Part shown: piece after piece, positions 33,424 to 41,766 of the stretch | How the letters are laid out: every line of letters starts with the position of its first letter | Numbering within the stretch: the stretch's first letter is position 1 | Source: Bin87 sp965207585 | GTDB lineage: Bacteria > Chloroflexota > Dehalococcoidia > Lucifugimonadales > UBA3495 | Direction: 5' to 3' | DNA: 64,000 nt | Assembly (NCBI GenBank): GCA_965207585.1 | Contig: CBDBMT010000003.1 | Span: 1,736,001-1,800,000 of the forward strand | The notes under the pieces: generated by a model | Database searches by the model: none | Told to the model about the DNA's origin: nothing | The model's input: only the letters and a program-made list of their open reading frames with translations | Program-made: the position numbers and the translations under genes

Positions 33424-33586
33424 ATGCGTACCCAGTTTGCGGCGGGGAAACGTCAGAATCAGGATTTCCAAGATTTGAGGATTATCAGGATTGGAGTCGT
33501 TCTGCGATGGGAATCTCCCAATCCTGTCTAATCATAAAATCCCGCAAATCCTGATTCTGACGATTTGCGAAACCGGATACACAGGA
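33424..33586. repeat. Palindromic intergenic repeat, copy A
   Basis: Inverted arms CGTCAGAATCAGGATTT (33451-33467) and AAATCCTGATTCTGACG (33546-33562) enclose an inner partial palindrome. Related copies are at 36201-36323 plus 36724-36755 and at 39785-39945. The 365 bases between the OppD start and the CoA-transferase end hold this repeat and nothing else that I can recognise. Confidence 0.88.
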
Positions 33587-33588
33587 GG

Positions 33589-34872
33589 TCAGTACACCAC
33601 CTGCTCCGCCACCAGCGTGCTGAGGGCCGTTTCGTCCATGCCCAGCAGCTCTTGCAGCACGTACTCGTTGTGCTGGCCCAGCGACGGAGCCGGCGCGCGC
33701 ACCGCCCCGGGCGTGTCGCTGAACCGCCAGGGCACACCGTAGACCATCTCGGCGCCGACGTGGGGGTGATCGATTTCCACGTAAGTCTCCCGTGCGTTCA
33801 GATGTGGGTCGGCGAACTGATCGGCAATGTTCATCACCGGCATGGCCGCCACTCCTGCCGCCTGCAACCTTTCCACCACCTGCTGCGGGCTGAAGTTGCG
33901 CGTCCACGCCGCGATGAAATCGTCCAGGTCACGCCGGTTGGTCCATCGGGACGATTTGTCGGCGAACCTGTCGTCATCAGCCAGGCCGTAGCGGTCAGCG
34001 TCATCCTTTTCGATGGCGCCGGCCAGCGCCCGCCATTCGTCCTCGGTGCGAACGGCGATGGCGACCCAGGCGTCCTCGCCGGCGCAGGGGTAATTGTTGT
34101 GCGGCGCGAAATCGGGGTCGTCGTTGCCGGGCGGAACCGGGATCTGGCCCGTCATCTGGTACTCCAGCATGGGCACTCCCAGCAACGCGGCCGTGCCCTC
34201 CAGGTGGGCGGCTTCCACGTACTGCCCCTGGCCGGTGCGGTTGCGGTGCCGCAGCGCCGCCGCCACCCCCAGCGCAGCGCACAGGGCAGCTACCGTGTCG
34301 CTCCACGCCGCTTGGAGTTCGCCCACCAGCGGCTCGCCTTCTTCCGGCGCATAACCCACCAGGCTCATCATGCCCGACATCGCCTGGATGATGGGCGCGT
34401 AGGCCACCATGTCCCGCAGCGGGCCGGTATCTCCGAAGGCCGGCATGGATGCCACGATGATGTCCGGCTTGACCCGGCGCAGGCTGGCGTAGTCCATGCC
34501 CAGCCGTTCCAGCACTCCCGGGGAGAAGTTCGCCAGCACCACGTCGCTGACCGAGGCCAGCCGTTGCAGAATGGCGCGGCCGGCTTCGGTGCGCAGGTTC
34601 AGCGTCACGCTGAGCTTGTTCCGGTTGAGGCCGTGAAACACCGGCTGCAATTCGGGCCAGAGGCCGCGGTCTCCGCCGGTCAAATCTTCACCGACCATTG
34701 GCCGCCCCAGTCTCATCCCATCCATGCGCGCCCGGCTCTCTACCTTGACCACCTCCGCGCCCATGTCTGCCAGCAAGTGCCCCGCCATCGGCCCGGCCCA
34801 GGCGGAGCCCAGGTCCACGATGCGTACGTTGCTCAAAGGGAGGCGAGCCATCTGACTGCCGGAAACCGTCAT
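33589..34872 (-). CDS. CaiB/BaiF family CoA transferase
   Basis: The 427-residue protein begins MTVSGSQ, followed by LPLSNVRIVDLGSAWAGPMA, LLADMGAEVVKVESR, and has LNRNKLSVTLNLRTEAGR, VVLANFSPGVLERLGMDY, and DIIVASMPAFGDTGPLRDM. These are the class III CoA-transferase marks, with the catalytic aspartate expected near residue 170. Such enzymes move CoA between carboxylic acids. Its ATG overlaps the stop of the upstream homolog (ATGA), so the two are translationally coupled and probably form a heteromer or act in sequence. Confidence 0.92.
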   Translation of the reverse strand: MTVSGSQMARLPLSNVRIVDLGSAWAGPMAGHLLADMGAEVVKVESRARMDGMRLGRPMVGEDLTGGDRGLWPELQPVFHGLNRNKLSVTLNLRTEAGRAILQRLASVSDVVLANFSPGVLERLGMDYASLRRVKPDIIVASMPAFGDTGPLRDMVAYAPIIQAMSGMMSLVGYAPEEGEPLVGELQAAWSDTVAALCAALGVAAALRHRNRTGQGQYVEAAHLEGTAALLGVPMLEYQMTGQIPVPPGNDDPDFAPHNNYPCAGEDAWVAIAVRTEDEWRALAGAIEKDDADRYGLADDDRFADKSSRWTNRRDLDDFIAAWTRNFSPQQVVERLQAAGVAAMPVMNIADQFADPHLNARETYVEIDHPHVGAEMVYGVPWRFSDTPGAVRAPAPSLGQHNEYVLQELLGMDETALSTLVAEQVVY

Positions 34873-36092
34873 CCGCCCAGCACATCCGCGTTGTGTTGCC
34901 CCAGCAGCGGTGCGGGGCGAACGATGCGGTGCGGCGAACCGTGCAGCCGCACCGGAGCGCCGGGGTAGCGGAAACCGCCGGCCTCGGGATGTTCCGACTC
35001 GACGAACCAGTCCCGTTGGTGCAGGTGAGGCATTTCCAGCGCCTCGTCCATGGTCAGCACCGGCGCGCAGGGGATGCGGTTTTCCAGGCACAGCCGCAGG
35101 ATCTCCTCCTTGTCGTGTTCCATGAACCAGGGCGCAATCAGGTTTTCCGCCTCCTCCGGATATTGGTCGCTCATGGCGCGCCGGTCCCGGTAGCGCGGAT
35201 TTTCGGTCCAGTCCGGGTCGCCCATCAGGTGCAGGAACCGCTGGTACTGTTCCATCTGCGGCGCGTCAATGCACACGTAGCCGTCCCGGCAGGGCAGAAC
35301 GCAGTTGGGAAATAGACCCAGTCGCATCCGGTTTCCCGAGCGTGAGCCGGCGATCCCGCGATAGATGAAGGTGGGCAGGTGGTAGCCGGTCAGCAGCGTG
35401 CTGATCACCCCCGAATCGGCGACGTCGATATACTGCCCCCCGGCGTCCTCTCCGTCGCCGGCCAGGTTCGACTCCCGGGCCAGCAAAGCGACAATCGCGG
35501 CGTAGGCTCCGCCCAGGCCGGCGAGATACCCTGCCTGACGGTCCGGCGTGGTGAGCGGCTCCCGGTGCGGATGCCCCGTGCCGAAGCTCATACCGCTCAG
35601 GGCGTTCACCTGAAGGTCATAGCCGGCGTACTCCCGGTAGTCGCCGGCACGGCCGTAGGGAGACAGCGAAACGGTGATCAGGCAGGGATACCGAACTCGC
35701 AATTCCTCGGCGGCTATGCCGGCGGTTGCCAGCGTGGCGTAGGCCTGGTTTTCAACAAATATGTCCGTGTCAGCCAGCAAGCGGTGGAGCTGTTCTAACC
35801 CATCCGGTGTGTTGATGTTCAGAGTCACCCCGCGCTTGCCCAGGTTGGCGAACAGGAACAGCCCGCTGCGCTCTGGATGTTGCACTCCGCCGGGAAATGG
35901 TCCGGCGTGGCGTGCCGCGTCCCCTTCCGGTGGCTCCACCTTCACGACCTCCGCACCCATCTCGGCCAGTACCTTGGCGCAAAACGGCGCCGATACCATC
36001 TCCCCCCACTCGACCACGCGAACGCCATCCAGCGGCGCGGGCGATTGGCTGGAAGTCGAGTATGACGGGGGCGTTGCCGACGCGGACGACAT
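34869..36092 (-). CDS. CaiB/BaiF family CoA transferase
   Basis: The 407-residue protein has LDGVRVVEWGEMVSAPFCAK, LAEMGAEVVKVEPPEGDA, LFANLGKRGVTLNINTPDG, IFVENQAYATLATAGI and YPCLITVSLSPYGRAGDY, the class III fold. It differs markedly from its downstream partner. The start MSSASATPP is chosen as an upstream extension of 36 residues lacks family similarity; the ribosome site is weak. First gene of the two-gene unit. The acid substrate is not known. Confidence 0.9.
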   Translation of the reverse strand: MSSASATPPSYSTSSQSPAPLDGVRVVEWGEMVSAPFCAKVLAEMGAEVVKVEPPEGDAARHAGPFPGGVQHPERSGLFLFANLGKRGVTLNINTPDGLEQLHRLLADTDIFVENQAYATLATAGIAAEELRVRYPCLITVSLSPYGRAGDYREYAGYDLQVNALSGMSFGTGHPHREPLTTPDRQAGYLAGLGGAYAAIVALLARESNLAGDGEDAGGQYIDVADSGVISTLLTGYHLPTFIYRGIAGSRSGNRMRLGLFPNCVLPCRDGYVCIDAPQMEQYQRFLHLMGDPDWTENPRYRDRRAMSDQYPEEAENLIAPWFMEHDKEEILRLCLENRIPCAPVLTMDEALEMPHLHQRDWFVESEHPEAGGFRYPGAPVRLHGSPHRIVRPAPLLGQHNADVLGG

Positions 36093-36200
36093 GACCTGGT
36101 AAACCGCTAATGTGAGTCTTGCTTCACCAAAAAGATAACCGCGCGGGAGTATATGGCTGGAAATGCGCCGGCGCAACGGCAATCCGAAACTCACGATCAC

Positions 36201-36323
36201 CCAAGTTTGCGGCCGGGAAAAGTCAGAATCAGGATTTTCAAGATTTGGGGACTATCAGTATTAGAACCGTTCTGCGATGGAGACCTTCCAATCCTGACCA
36301 ATCATAAAATCCCGTAAATCCTG
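36201..36323. repeat. Palindromic intergenic repeat, copy B, left part
   Basis: This matches copies A and C from the CAAGTTTGCGG start through AGTCAGAATCAGGATTTT to TAAATCCTG, then stops abruptly. The missing right end, ATTCTGACG and following bases, resumes at 36724, so an element has inserted between. Confidence 0.85.
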
Positions 36324-36723
36324 GTATCTTTGGAACAGCCAGGACGCGGCAGATCGTCAATCCTGGGGCTCGCTGTGCTAAGCCGTGAATCAGCCAGGTC
36401 GCCGCGCCGTTCACCCTCGGCTAACCCGAACAGTTGTGGGGGTACGCCCCCGTATTGCAAGGCTGGGTAGTCCGGGACTTGGCACCGGGACTTGGCACAT
36501 TGAGGTACGGGGAGTGTAAAACATCATGACCGTAGGAACAATCATCGTCATCGACGTAGCCAAGGGGGACTTGGACTGCTGGCTGCATCCGGCGGGCCAA
36601 GCCTGGCGCCGCGACCGCACCGTGTATGCGCAAGCTGCTGACGATCTGCAACGCCATCATCAAAGCAGACATCCCCTGGCAAGCGCCTATTGCCGCCTAA
36701 CCACTTGACCATCAAGACAGTTG
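36324..36723 (+). mobile_element. Miniature, internally deleted IS110-family element
   Basis: About 400 bases interrupt repeat copy B, with CTG at both junctions (36321-36323 and 36724-36726), as expected for IS110 insertion at a short core without terminal inverted repeats. It has about 200 bases of non-coding left end, then the start of an IS110 transposase (IIVIDVAKGDLDCWL), then directly the transposase C-terminus (MRKLLTICNAIIKADIPW) in another frame, and a right end CCACTTGACCATCAAGACAG. The catalytic middle is deleted. The left end has a GGGGG/CCCCC hairpin (36438-36451) and a tandem 13-base repeat (36472-36497), and lies where IS110 elements encode their bridge RNA (inference). Confidence 0.8.
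36526..36708 (+). pseudogene. IS110-family transposase remnant (N-terminus joined out of frame to C-terminus)
   Basis: ATG 36526 begins MTVGTIIVIDVAKGDLDCWL, matching the first RuvC-like strand of IS110 transposases with its DEDD aspartate. After about 33 codons the frame leaves family similarity. In the +1 frame, 36626-36700 encodes MRKLLTICNAIIKADIPWQ and a stop, matching the C-terminal end of the family. Full transposases have 300-400 residues, so most of the gene is lost and the product would be inactive. Confidence 0.8.
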
Positions 36724-36755
36724 CTGATTCTGACGATTTACGAAAATGGGTACTG
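36724..36755. repeat. Palindromic intergenic repeat, copy B, right part
   Basis: CTGATTCTGACGATTTACG followed by AAAATGGGTAC is the right end of the repeat seen complete in copies A and C. It starts at the junction with the IS110 derivative, and ends 25 bases before the methyltransferase gene. Confidence 0.85.
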
Positions 36756-36779
36756 CACTCTCAACGTTGGAGAAGCGAT

Positions 36780-37598
36780 ATGAGCGCAATCGAAACCTGG
36801 GGCGAGATGGTGCGGGTGGAGCACGCCCAGTCGGACCGCAGGCGCGGCGTGCGACCCACCGACACCTGGAACCAGTTCGCCGCCCAGTTCAAGGCCGACC
36901 CCCGCCGCACCGACGACCGGACGGTGGAGGCGCTCCGCTCGCGCCTGATCCCGGGCGAAACCCTCCTCGACATCGGCGCCGGCGGCGGACGTCTGGCCCT
37001 GCCCCTGGCGCTGACCTGCAGTGCAGTCACCGCCGTTGAGCCGTCGCCCAGCATGTGCGCCGTGCTGCGGGAGACCGCCGCGGAGTACGGCATCGAGAAC
37101 GTCTCCATCGTCGAGTCCGGCTGGCTGGACGCCGACGTCGAACCCGCCGCCGTCGCCCTGTGCAGCCATGTGGTCTACGTCATCGAGGACATCGGAGCCT
37201 TCGTCCGCAAGATGGACCGCCACGCCCGCCGCCTGGTTATGGCCGTGGTTTTTGAAGCCTCGCCGCTGTCTCAGGTCTACGGGCTGTGGGAGCAAGTCCA
37301 CGGCGAAACGCGCCACGCCCTGCCGTCGCTGCCGCATTTCCTGCCGGTGCTGGACGAGCTGGGTATCAAACCCCAGGTCACCGAGCTGGACCAACAGCCG
37401 CCGCGCACGTTCACCAGCATCGAAGAAGCCCGCCAAGCCGTCGCCCGCTGGCTCTTCGTAACCCCCGAAACCGACGCCATGGACCGTTTGGAGCGGGTGC
37501 TGGAAGACGCGCTGCGCGAGGAGAACGGTGCTTGGCAGATTGATGGGGCACAGCCTTCACGGCCAAACATCGTGTCGTGGGAAACCGCCAACCGTTAG
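36780..37598 (+). CDS. Class I SAM-dependent methyltransferase
   Basis: The 272-residue protein has the SAM-binding motif I LLDIGAGGGRLALPLA near residue 72, an acidic motif II AVEPSPSMCAVLRE, and a motif near VESGWLDADVEPAAVALCSHV. The remainder is helical and variable as usual for the substrate region. Start MSAIETWGEM with GGAG seven bases upstream; an upstream extension would read into the insertion sequence and repeat. The methyl acceptor is unknown. The gene has no partner in its direction. Confidence 0.87.
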   Translation: MSAIETWGEMVRVEHAQSDRRRGVRPTDTWNQFAAQFKADPRRTDDRTVEALRSRLIPGETLLDIGAGGGRLALPLALTCSAVTAVEPSPSMCAVLRETAAEYGIENVSIVESGWLDADVEPAAVALCSHVVYVIEDIGAFVRKMDRHARRLVMAVVFEASPLSQVYGLWEQVHGETRHALPSLPHFLPVLDELGIKPQVTELDQQPPRTFTSIEEARQAVARWLFVTPETDAMDRLERVLEDALREENGAWQIDGAQPSRPNIVSWETANR

Positions 37599-37686
37599 AT
37601 TTCCCGTCAAAGACCGCTCATGCCGATCAAAGTGACGGGCGGTCAAGGGCAAAAGAAAATCCCCACTCAAAGTAGGGATACATTGG

Positions 37687-37757
37687 CACCGGCGGAAGGA
37701 ATCGAACCCTCGTTTTCGGTTTTGGAGACCGATGCGTTACCACTACACCACGCCGGT
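37687..37757 (-). tRNA. tRNA-Trp (CCA anticodon)
   Basis: On the minus strand a full cloverleaf can be drawn: acceptor ACCGGCG with CGCCGGT and discriminator G, anticodon stem TCGGT/ACCGA with loop CTCCAAA giving anticodon CCA, and T arm GAGGG-TTCGATT-CCTTC. An encoded CCA follows at 37684-37686. Confidence 0.95.
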
Positions 37758-37771
37758 ACGCTCAAACTATT

Positions 37772-37966
37772 CTAGCAACCACTCGTATCTCGCGCAACAC
37801 GGGAGTCGTTCACCGTCGTTACTGTGGGCGCGTAACCGGCGGTGGAGACCACTGCCGGAGCATGCCCCACCGGCCGGTTCAGCCATCCCGACCACAGGAA
37901 CACGATGAAGATCAGCAGCGCCATGGCGACCACCACCGCCAGCGCCAGGCAACCAAACCGCGCCAT
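37772..37966 (-). CDS. Small membrane protein (hypothetical)
   Basis: The 64-residue frame starts 12 bases after the CocE-type gene stop. It has one strong membrane helix (LALAVVVAMALLIFIVFLWS) and a short polar tail. The ribosome site is weak. Plausible because of its position and helix, but no family is recognised. Confidence 0.4.
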   Translation of the reverse strand: MARFGCLALAVVVAMALLIFIVFLWSGWLNRPVGHAPAVVSTAGYAPTVTTVNDSRVARDTSGC

Positions 37967-37978
37967 TGAATGCCGGAG

Positions 37979-39736
37979 CTACGAGGCCGGGATGACCGGG
38001 AGCCGCAGCCGTGAAGGGTACTGCTCGTTGTGCATGATCGTCTGCACCGCCGGCACGCACTCCGTGGCCGCCCAGGGATCGCCGGCCGTGTTGAAGTTCC
38101 GGTCGAACCTGGGGAAGTTGCTGCTGCTGATCTCCAGGCGAACGCGGTGGCCCGCCTTGAACACGTTGCTGGTCGCTACGAGGTCGATGGTGTATTCCTC
38201 CACCGCTCCCGGCGTGACCGGCACTGCCACGTCCGTGCCCTTCCGATAGCGTCCGCGCATTATCCCGTCCACTAGCGCCCGGGCCGCGCCGCACGGCTCC
38301 ACGTCCACCAGCTTGGCGGTGAAGTCGGTATCCGCCCCGGTGGTTGCGGCAAACAGCGTCACCGTGAGCGGCCCCGTGACTTCGAGGTCCTCCGCCAGCG
38401 GTGGCGTGGTGTAGCACAGCACGTCGCTGCGGTTCTCGATGAACTGCTGGTCGTAGGACCCGCCCGGCACGAAGGACGGCCCGCAGCACAGCGGCCCGCC
38501 CCGCGTCGGCACCGGATCCCGCGGGTCGTACAGGAACACGTCCGCCGCCTCATCGCCCGGCGCGTCCACCGAGAGCCCGCCATCCCCCGACGACGTGTTG
38601 GCCCGACCGCCGCTGTGCAGGTAATAGTCGGTGTACTGCGTCCGCTCCAGCGGCCATTCCTGCTCGTTGCGCCACTGGTTGTCGCCCATCACGAAGATGC
38701 GCACCGGCGCGCCGTCGTTGGCCCCGTTTTCTTCGCCCTTCAGCCAGTGGTCGAACCACTGCAAATGGATCCCGTCGGTGTCGATGGCCGGCCCCGCCGC
38801 GCCCAGCCCGAAGAAGAAGTCGCCGGAGGTCTCGCCGAACGGGCCGTGATGCCACGGACCCACGATCAAACGCTGCCCGTCCCGGGCCGCGGCGTCCTCC
38901 GCCTGCTTGCGCATCCCCGCGAAGTTCCGCAGCGTGCCCAGCAGGAAGATGTCGTGCCAGCCGCCGATGTGCAGCGCCGGCGTGGTGATGTGCGGGTAGT
39001 GGTCCTCGATCCGCCAGCGCTTCCAGTATTCGTCGCTGCTGGAGTGCTTGATCCAGTCGTAGAAGTAGCCGGCCAGTGGCTCCTTGAGGTGCGGCAGGTC
39101 CACGATGGGCTGGTGCCGGAAGGCGCAATCCAACTCGTTGAACGCCGCCAGCAGGCCCTCTCGCGTCCCCTCGGGCACGTCGTGGCGGCTGCTGATCGCC
39201 CCCAGGTTGGCCATGGTCAGTTGCCGCATGGTCCACGACAGGGCGAAGCCCCACGCCAGCGCGCCGCCCTGGTACGTCCAGCCCTCGTAGTAGTCCGACG
39301 CGGTGATGCCCGGCGCGATGCAGGTCAGGGCCGGCGGGTTGGTGATGGCGCAGAGCCACTGGGTCGCCCCGACGTACGACCGCCCGAACATGCCCACCTT
39401 GCCCGTGCTCCACGGCTGCTCGGCGCACCAGCCCACCGTGTCGTAGCCGTCGTTGGGCTCGTCCAGGAACGGGTAGAACTCGCCCTCCGAGGCATAGCGG
39501 CCCCGGGTGTCCTGGACCACCACCACGTAACCGTGAGACACGGCCCGCAGCACGTCCAGGCCGCCGCCCACGCCCTGGAACTTGTCGTAGGGCGTGCGTT
39601 GGAGCAGCACGGGAAACGCTTCGTCTCCATCGGGACGGTACACGTCGGCATACAGGGTGACGCCGTCCCGCATCCTGACCGGCACGCCGAATTCGCTGGA
39701 GATCTTGGTATAGGGGCCCATCAACTCAGCTGGCAT
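37979..39736 (-). CDS. CocE/NonD family hydrolase (X-Pro dipeptidyl-peptidase S15 fold)
   Basis: The 585-residue protein has VPVRMRDGVTLYADVYRPDG, VVVVQDTRGRYASEGEFYPF, and the nucleophile elbow GMFGRSYVGATQWLCA near residue 122, followed by PALHIGGWHDIFLLG, GPWHHGPFGE with the catalytic histidine region, and a C-terminal jelly-roll domain (GPLTVTLFAATTGADTDFTA). Family enzymes cleave esters or amides such as cocaine and acyl groups. The start has GGGAGGTGA six bases upstream. No signal peptide, so it is likely cytoplasmic. Substrate unknown. Confidence 0.93.
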   Translation of the reverse strand: MPAELMGPYTKISSEFGVPVRMRDGVTLYADVYRPDGDEAFPVLLQRTPYDKFQGVGGGLDVLRAVSHGYVVVVQDTRGRYASEGEFYPFLDEPNDGYDTVGWCAEQPWSTGKVGMFGRSYVGATQWLCAITNPPALTCIAPGITASDYYEGWTYQGGALAWGFALSWTMRQLTMANLGAISSRHDVPEGTREGLLAAFNELDCAFRHQPIVDLPHLKEPLAGYFYDWIKHSSSDEYWKRWRIEDHYPHITTPALHIGGWHDIFLLGTLRNFAGMRKQAEDAAARDGQRLIVGPWHHGPFGETSGDFFFGLGAAGPAIDTDGIHLQWFDHWLKGEENGANDGAPVRIFVMGDNQWRNEQEWPLERTQYTDYYLHSGGRANTSSGDGGLSVDAPGDEAADVFLYDPRDPVPTRGGPLCCGPSFVPGGSYDQQFIENRSDVLCYTTPPLAEDLEVTGPLTVTLFAATTGADTDFTAKLVDVEPCGAARALVDGIMRGRYRKGTDVAVPVTPGAVEEYTIDLVATSNVFKAGHRVRLEISSSNFPRFDRNFNTAGDPWAATECVPAVQTIMHNEQYPSRLRLPVIPAS

Positions 39737-39784
39737 AACGTCACCTCCCGGTTGGCGACATTATACACAGCGCAACCGCGCGCT

Positions 39785-39945
39785 CACGTGTATCCAGTTT
39801 GCGGCGAGGAAACGTCAGAATCAGGATTTTCAAGATTTACGGATTTTCAGGATTGGGAGATTTCCATCATGGGACGATCCCAATCCTGAAAATCATAAAA
39901 TCCCGTGAATCCTGATTCTGACGAAATACGAAAATGGGCACACAT
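39785..39945. repeat. Palindromic intergenic repeat, copy C
   Basis: Arms CGTCAGAATCAGGATTTT (39813-39830) and AATCCTGATTCTGACG (39908-39923) with an inner palindrome CAATCCTGAAAATC/GATTTTCAGGATTG. The right edge CGAAAATGGGCACACATGAG matches copies A and B. It fills the gap between the CocE and MBL genes. Confidence 0.88.
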
Positions 39946-39950
39946 GAGGC

Positions 39951-40637
39951 CTACTGCGTCCGGAACTGCGGAGCCATCAGGCCCACCTGAAGCGAGGGCG
40001 GCAGGTTATTGCGCGTTACCTGCATCCGGCCCTGTGCCTGCAGACTGCCCTCGGCCACGCCCAGTTCCCGCAGGAACGCCTCCGGCCCCTCCGGCTCAAC
40101 CGCCGAGGGCTCCCGCTCCGCCCGGTAGTGCATGGGGATCAGCCACTTCGCGTCCAATTGCTGCGCCGTCTGGTTGATGGCCCGATAGGACAGCAGGCTG
40201 TGGTCGGACCCGCCGGCCGGCGCCAGCACCACGTCGGCCGGCCCGATGAGGTCGATCTGCTGCGCGGTGAGCGGCTGGGTGATGTTTCCCAGGTGGCACA
40301 CGTTGATGCCGTCCAGCGCGATGGCGAAGGCCACGTTGCGCTTGCTGCGGGGTGTGCCCTCGGACAGCGGTGTCATCACCGCGCGGATCGTGATCCCCTG
40401 GAACTCGTACTCGCCGGGCGTGTCGAACACTCGAGGCCGGCCGTCAACCTCGCCCACGCTGTTGTGCATGGGGTCGTTGTGGCTCACGGTGACCCCAACC
40501 GCGTCGATCGTCTGCCTCGGGTCGATCTGCACCCCCAGGCCACCCACGCCGGAGGCATACGGGTCGGTGATGATCGACAGGCCCGCGTTCGACGAACGCA
40601 ACCGGAAGCAGGCGTGTCCCAGCCAGTAGATGTCCAT
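39951..40637 (-). CDS. MBL-fold metallo-hydrolase-like protein (UlaG type)
   Basis: The 228-residue protein begins MDIYWLGHACFRLRSS and has IITDPYASGVGG, AVGVTVSHNDPMHNSVGEVD, VFDTPGEYEFQGITIRAV, VCHLGNITQPLTAQQ, VLAPAGG and WLIPMHYR. These follow the UlaG-like metallo-beta-lactamase fold. The usual HxHxDH metal motif is reduced to HNDPMH, so the second and third ligands differ and single-metal or non-catalytic function is possible. No partner gene. Known for the lineage but activity not predicted. Confidence 0.85.
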   Translation of the reverse strand: MDIYWLGHACFRLRSSNAGLSIITDPYASGVGGLGVQIDPRQTIDAVGVTVSHNDPMHNSVGEVDGRPRVFDTPGEYEFQGITIRAVMTPLSEGTPRSKRNVAFAIALDGINVCHLGNITQPLTAQQIDLIGPADVVLAPAGGSDHSLLSYRAINQTAQQLDAKWLIPMHYRAEREPSAVEPEGPEAFLRELGVAEGSLQAQGRMQVTRNNLPPSLQVGLMAPQFRTQ

Positions 40638-40846
40638 GGGTTGCTGCGTTAAGGTCGGGTTTTCAGGATCAGGTTCGCAAGAGCGCCCGGAAGCGGCCGT
40701 GAAGGGAAGGGAACAGCGGTTCGCGCCTGCATTGTCCTACTATCGTAACACCGGCCCTACCCGGGTCAAACGCAGCGGCTTGAGCGTAATAGTTCGGAGT
40801 TGGTGTTCGACTTGCCGTGGAGCGCCGCGCCGGCAGGGCGTCGATG

Positions 40847-41515
40847 TTACCGGCCCTCGCGCAGCCGGCGCAACTCTGCTGCCAGCTCCCGCACTTGGGC
40901 CTCGGCGGTTTCGGCGCGGGCCCTTTCCGATTGAAAGGTCGGGATGTGCTCCCCGGTGGCCGGGTCATGCCAGCCCAGGCGGCCGTCCTCCGCCCGCAAC
41001 AGCACGTTCAGCGCCGCGCTGTAGCCCTGGAACACCCCGGGCGCGATTTCGCTCAACTCGATCTCTTCATACCTGCCGTCCACCAGCCGGTAACCCCGCA
41101 GCGTGAACCCGTGGAACCGGCCCTCGCTGTCGAACAACCAGTATTCAGATACCCTCAGCCGCTCGTAGTAATCCTTCTTCACCCCCCGGTCAGCGCTGGC
41201 GGTGTGCTGGGACGCTACTTCCAGGATAAAGTCCGGCGGCTTGCCCTGTTCGGAAATGACATAGCCGTTGCTGGCCCGGTAGGCGGCGGGGTCGGCGTCG
41301 AAGGCCACCAGCAGGTCCGGGTAGCGGCTGTCGCCGGCGTCGAAGTCCGGGCCGAGTATGACGTAGCGGTCGCCGGTGACCAGGGTGGTGTCGTGGTTGC
41401 CGAGGTACTGCGACAGGTGGTGGGTCTGGCCGGGATCGTGCAGATGTTCAAAGGAGGTCATGTCGTCAGGGTGGCGCTGCGGGATATCGGGGAGGACGAG
41501 AGAGGTGGTGGTCAT
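40847..41515 (-). CDS. Uma2-family (DUF820) endonuclease-like protein
   Basis: The 222-residue protein has the PD-(D/E)XK core of the Uma2 family: RYPDLLVAFDADPAAYRA (D), GYVISEQGKPPDFILEVASQHTAS (E-V-A-S), and KKDYYERLRVSEYWLFD (KxxxY). It continues with a charged coiled coil at the end (RARAETAEAQVRELAAEL). The start MTTTSLVLPD is chosen because an upstream extension of 51 residues is not family-like. Such genes are numerous in cyanobacteria and Chloroflexi, and their role is unknown. It is a different nuclease-like family from the two coiled-coil proteins above. Confidence 0.85.
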   Translation of the reverse strand: MTTTSLVLPDIPQRHPDDMTSFEHLHDPGQTHHLSQYLGNHDTTLVTGDRYVILGPDFDAGDSRYPDLLVAFDADPAAYRASNGYVISEQGKPPDFILEVASQHTASADRGVKKDYYERLRVSEYWLFDSEGRFHGFTLRGYRLVDGRYEEIELSEIAPGVFQGYSAALNVLLRAEDGRLGWHDPATGEHIPTFQSERARAETAEAQVRELAAELRRLREGR

Positions 41516-41647
41516 GGCGAGCCTCGATGGGTCAGGCGACGGTATGGCGGAGAGCGGCGTCGGTGAACGCATCATACCACTGCGCCGGCTGCCCTCGGCG
41601 GCGAGCGATGAAGCGGCTTCGTCATCGTGAAAGGCGCATAGTTGCTG

Positions 41648-41676
41648 TTGACAAATCAATATTTGCAAATTTTTAG
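41648..41676 (+). promoter_or_regulatory. Candidate promoter for the secreted-protein genes
   Basis: TTGACA at 41648-41653 stands in a strikingly AT-rich patch with a poor -10 candidate (TTTTAG or TTTAGA) 17-18 bases on. It lies 91 bases before the next gene's ATG. The -35 is good, the -10 is weak. Confidence 0.35.
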
Positions 41677-41766
41677 AAAATTACTAAAATATCGCCGCGA
41701 AAGCTGCCGCGGGTTAGCGCGGCATTGCCCCAATCCCCTCAGATCAGCGCCAACGGTATCTGCATC

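Noticed and set aside
33224..33588. Two overlapping short open frames on the plus strand (33334-33554)
   Set aside because: They read through the palindromic repeat and have no ribosome site or domain.
36093..36780. Small open frames between the CoA-transferase start and the methyltransferase
   Set aside because: They lie in repeat copy B and the deleted IS110 element and match only a transposase remnant.
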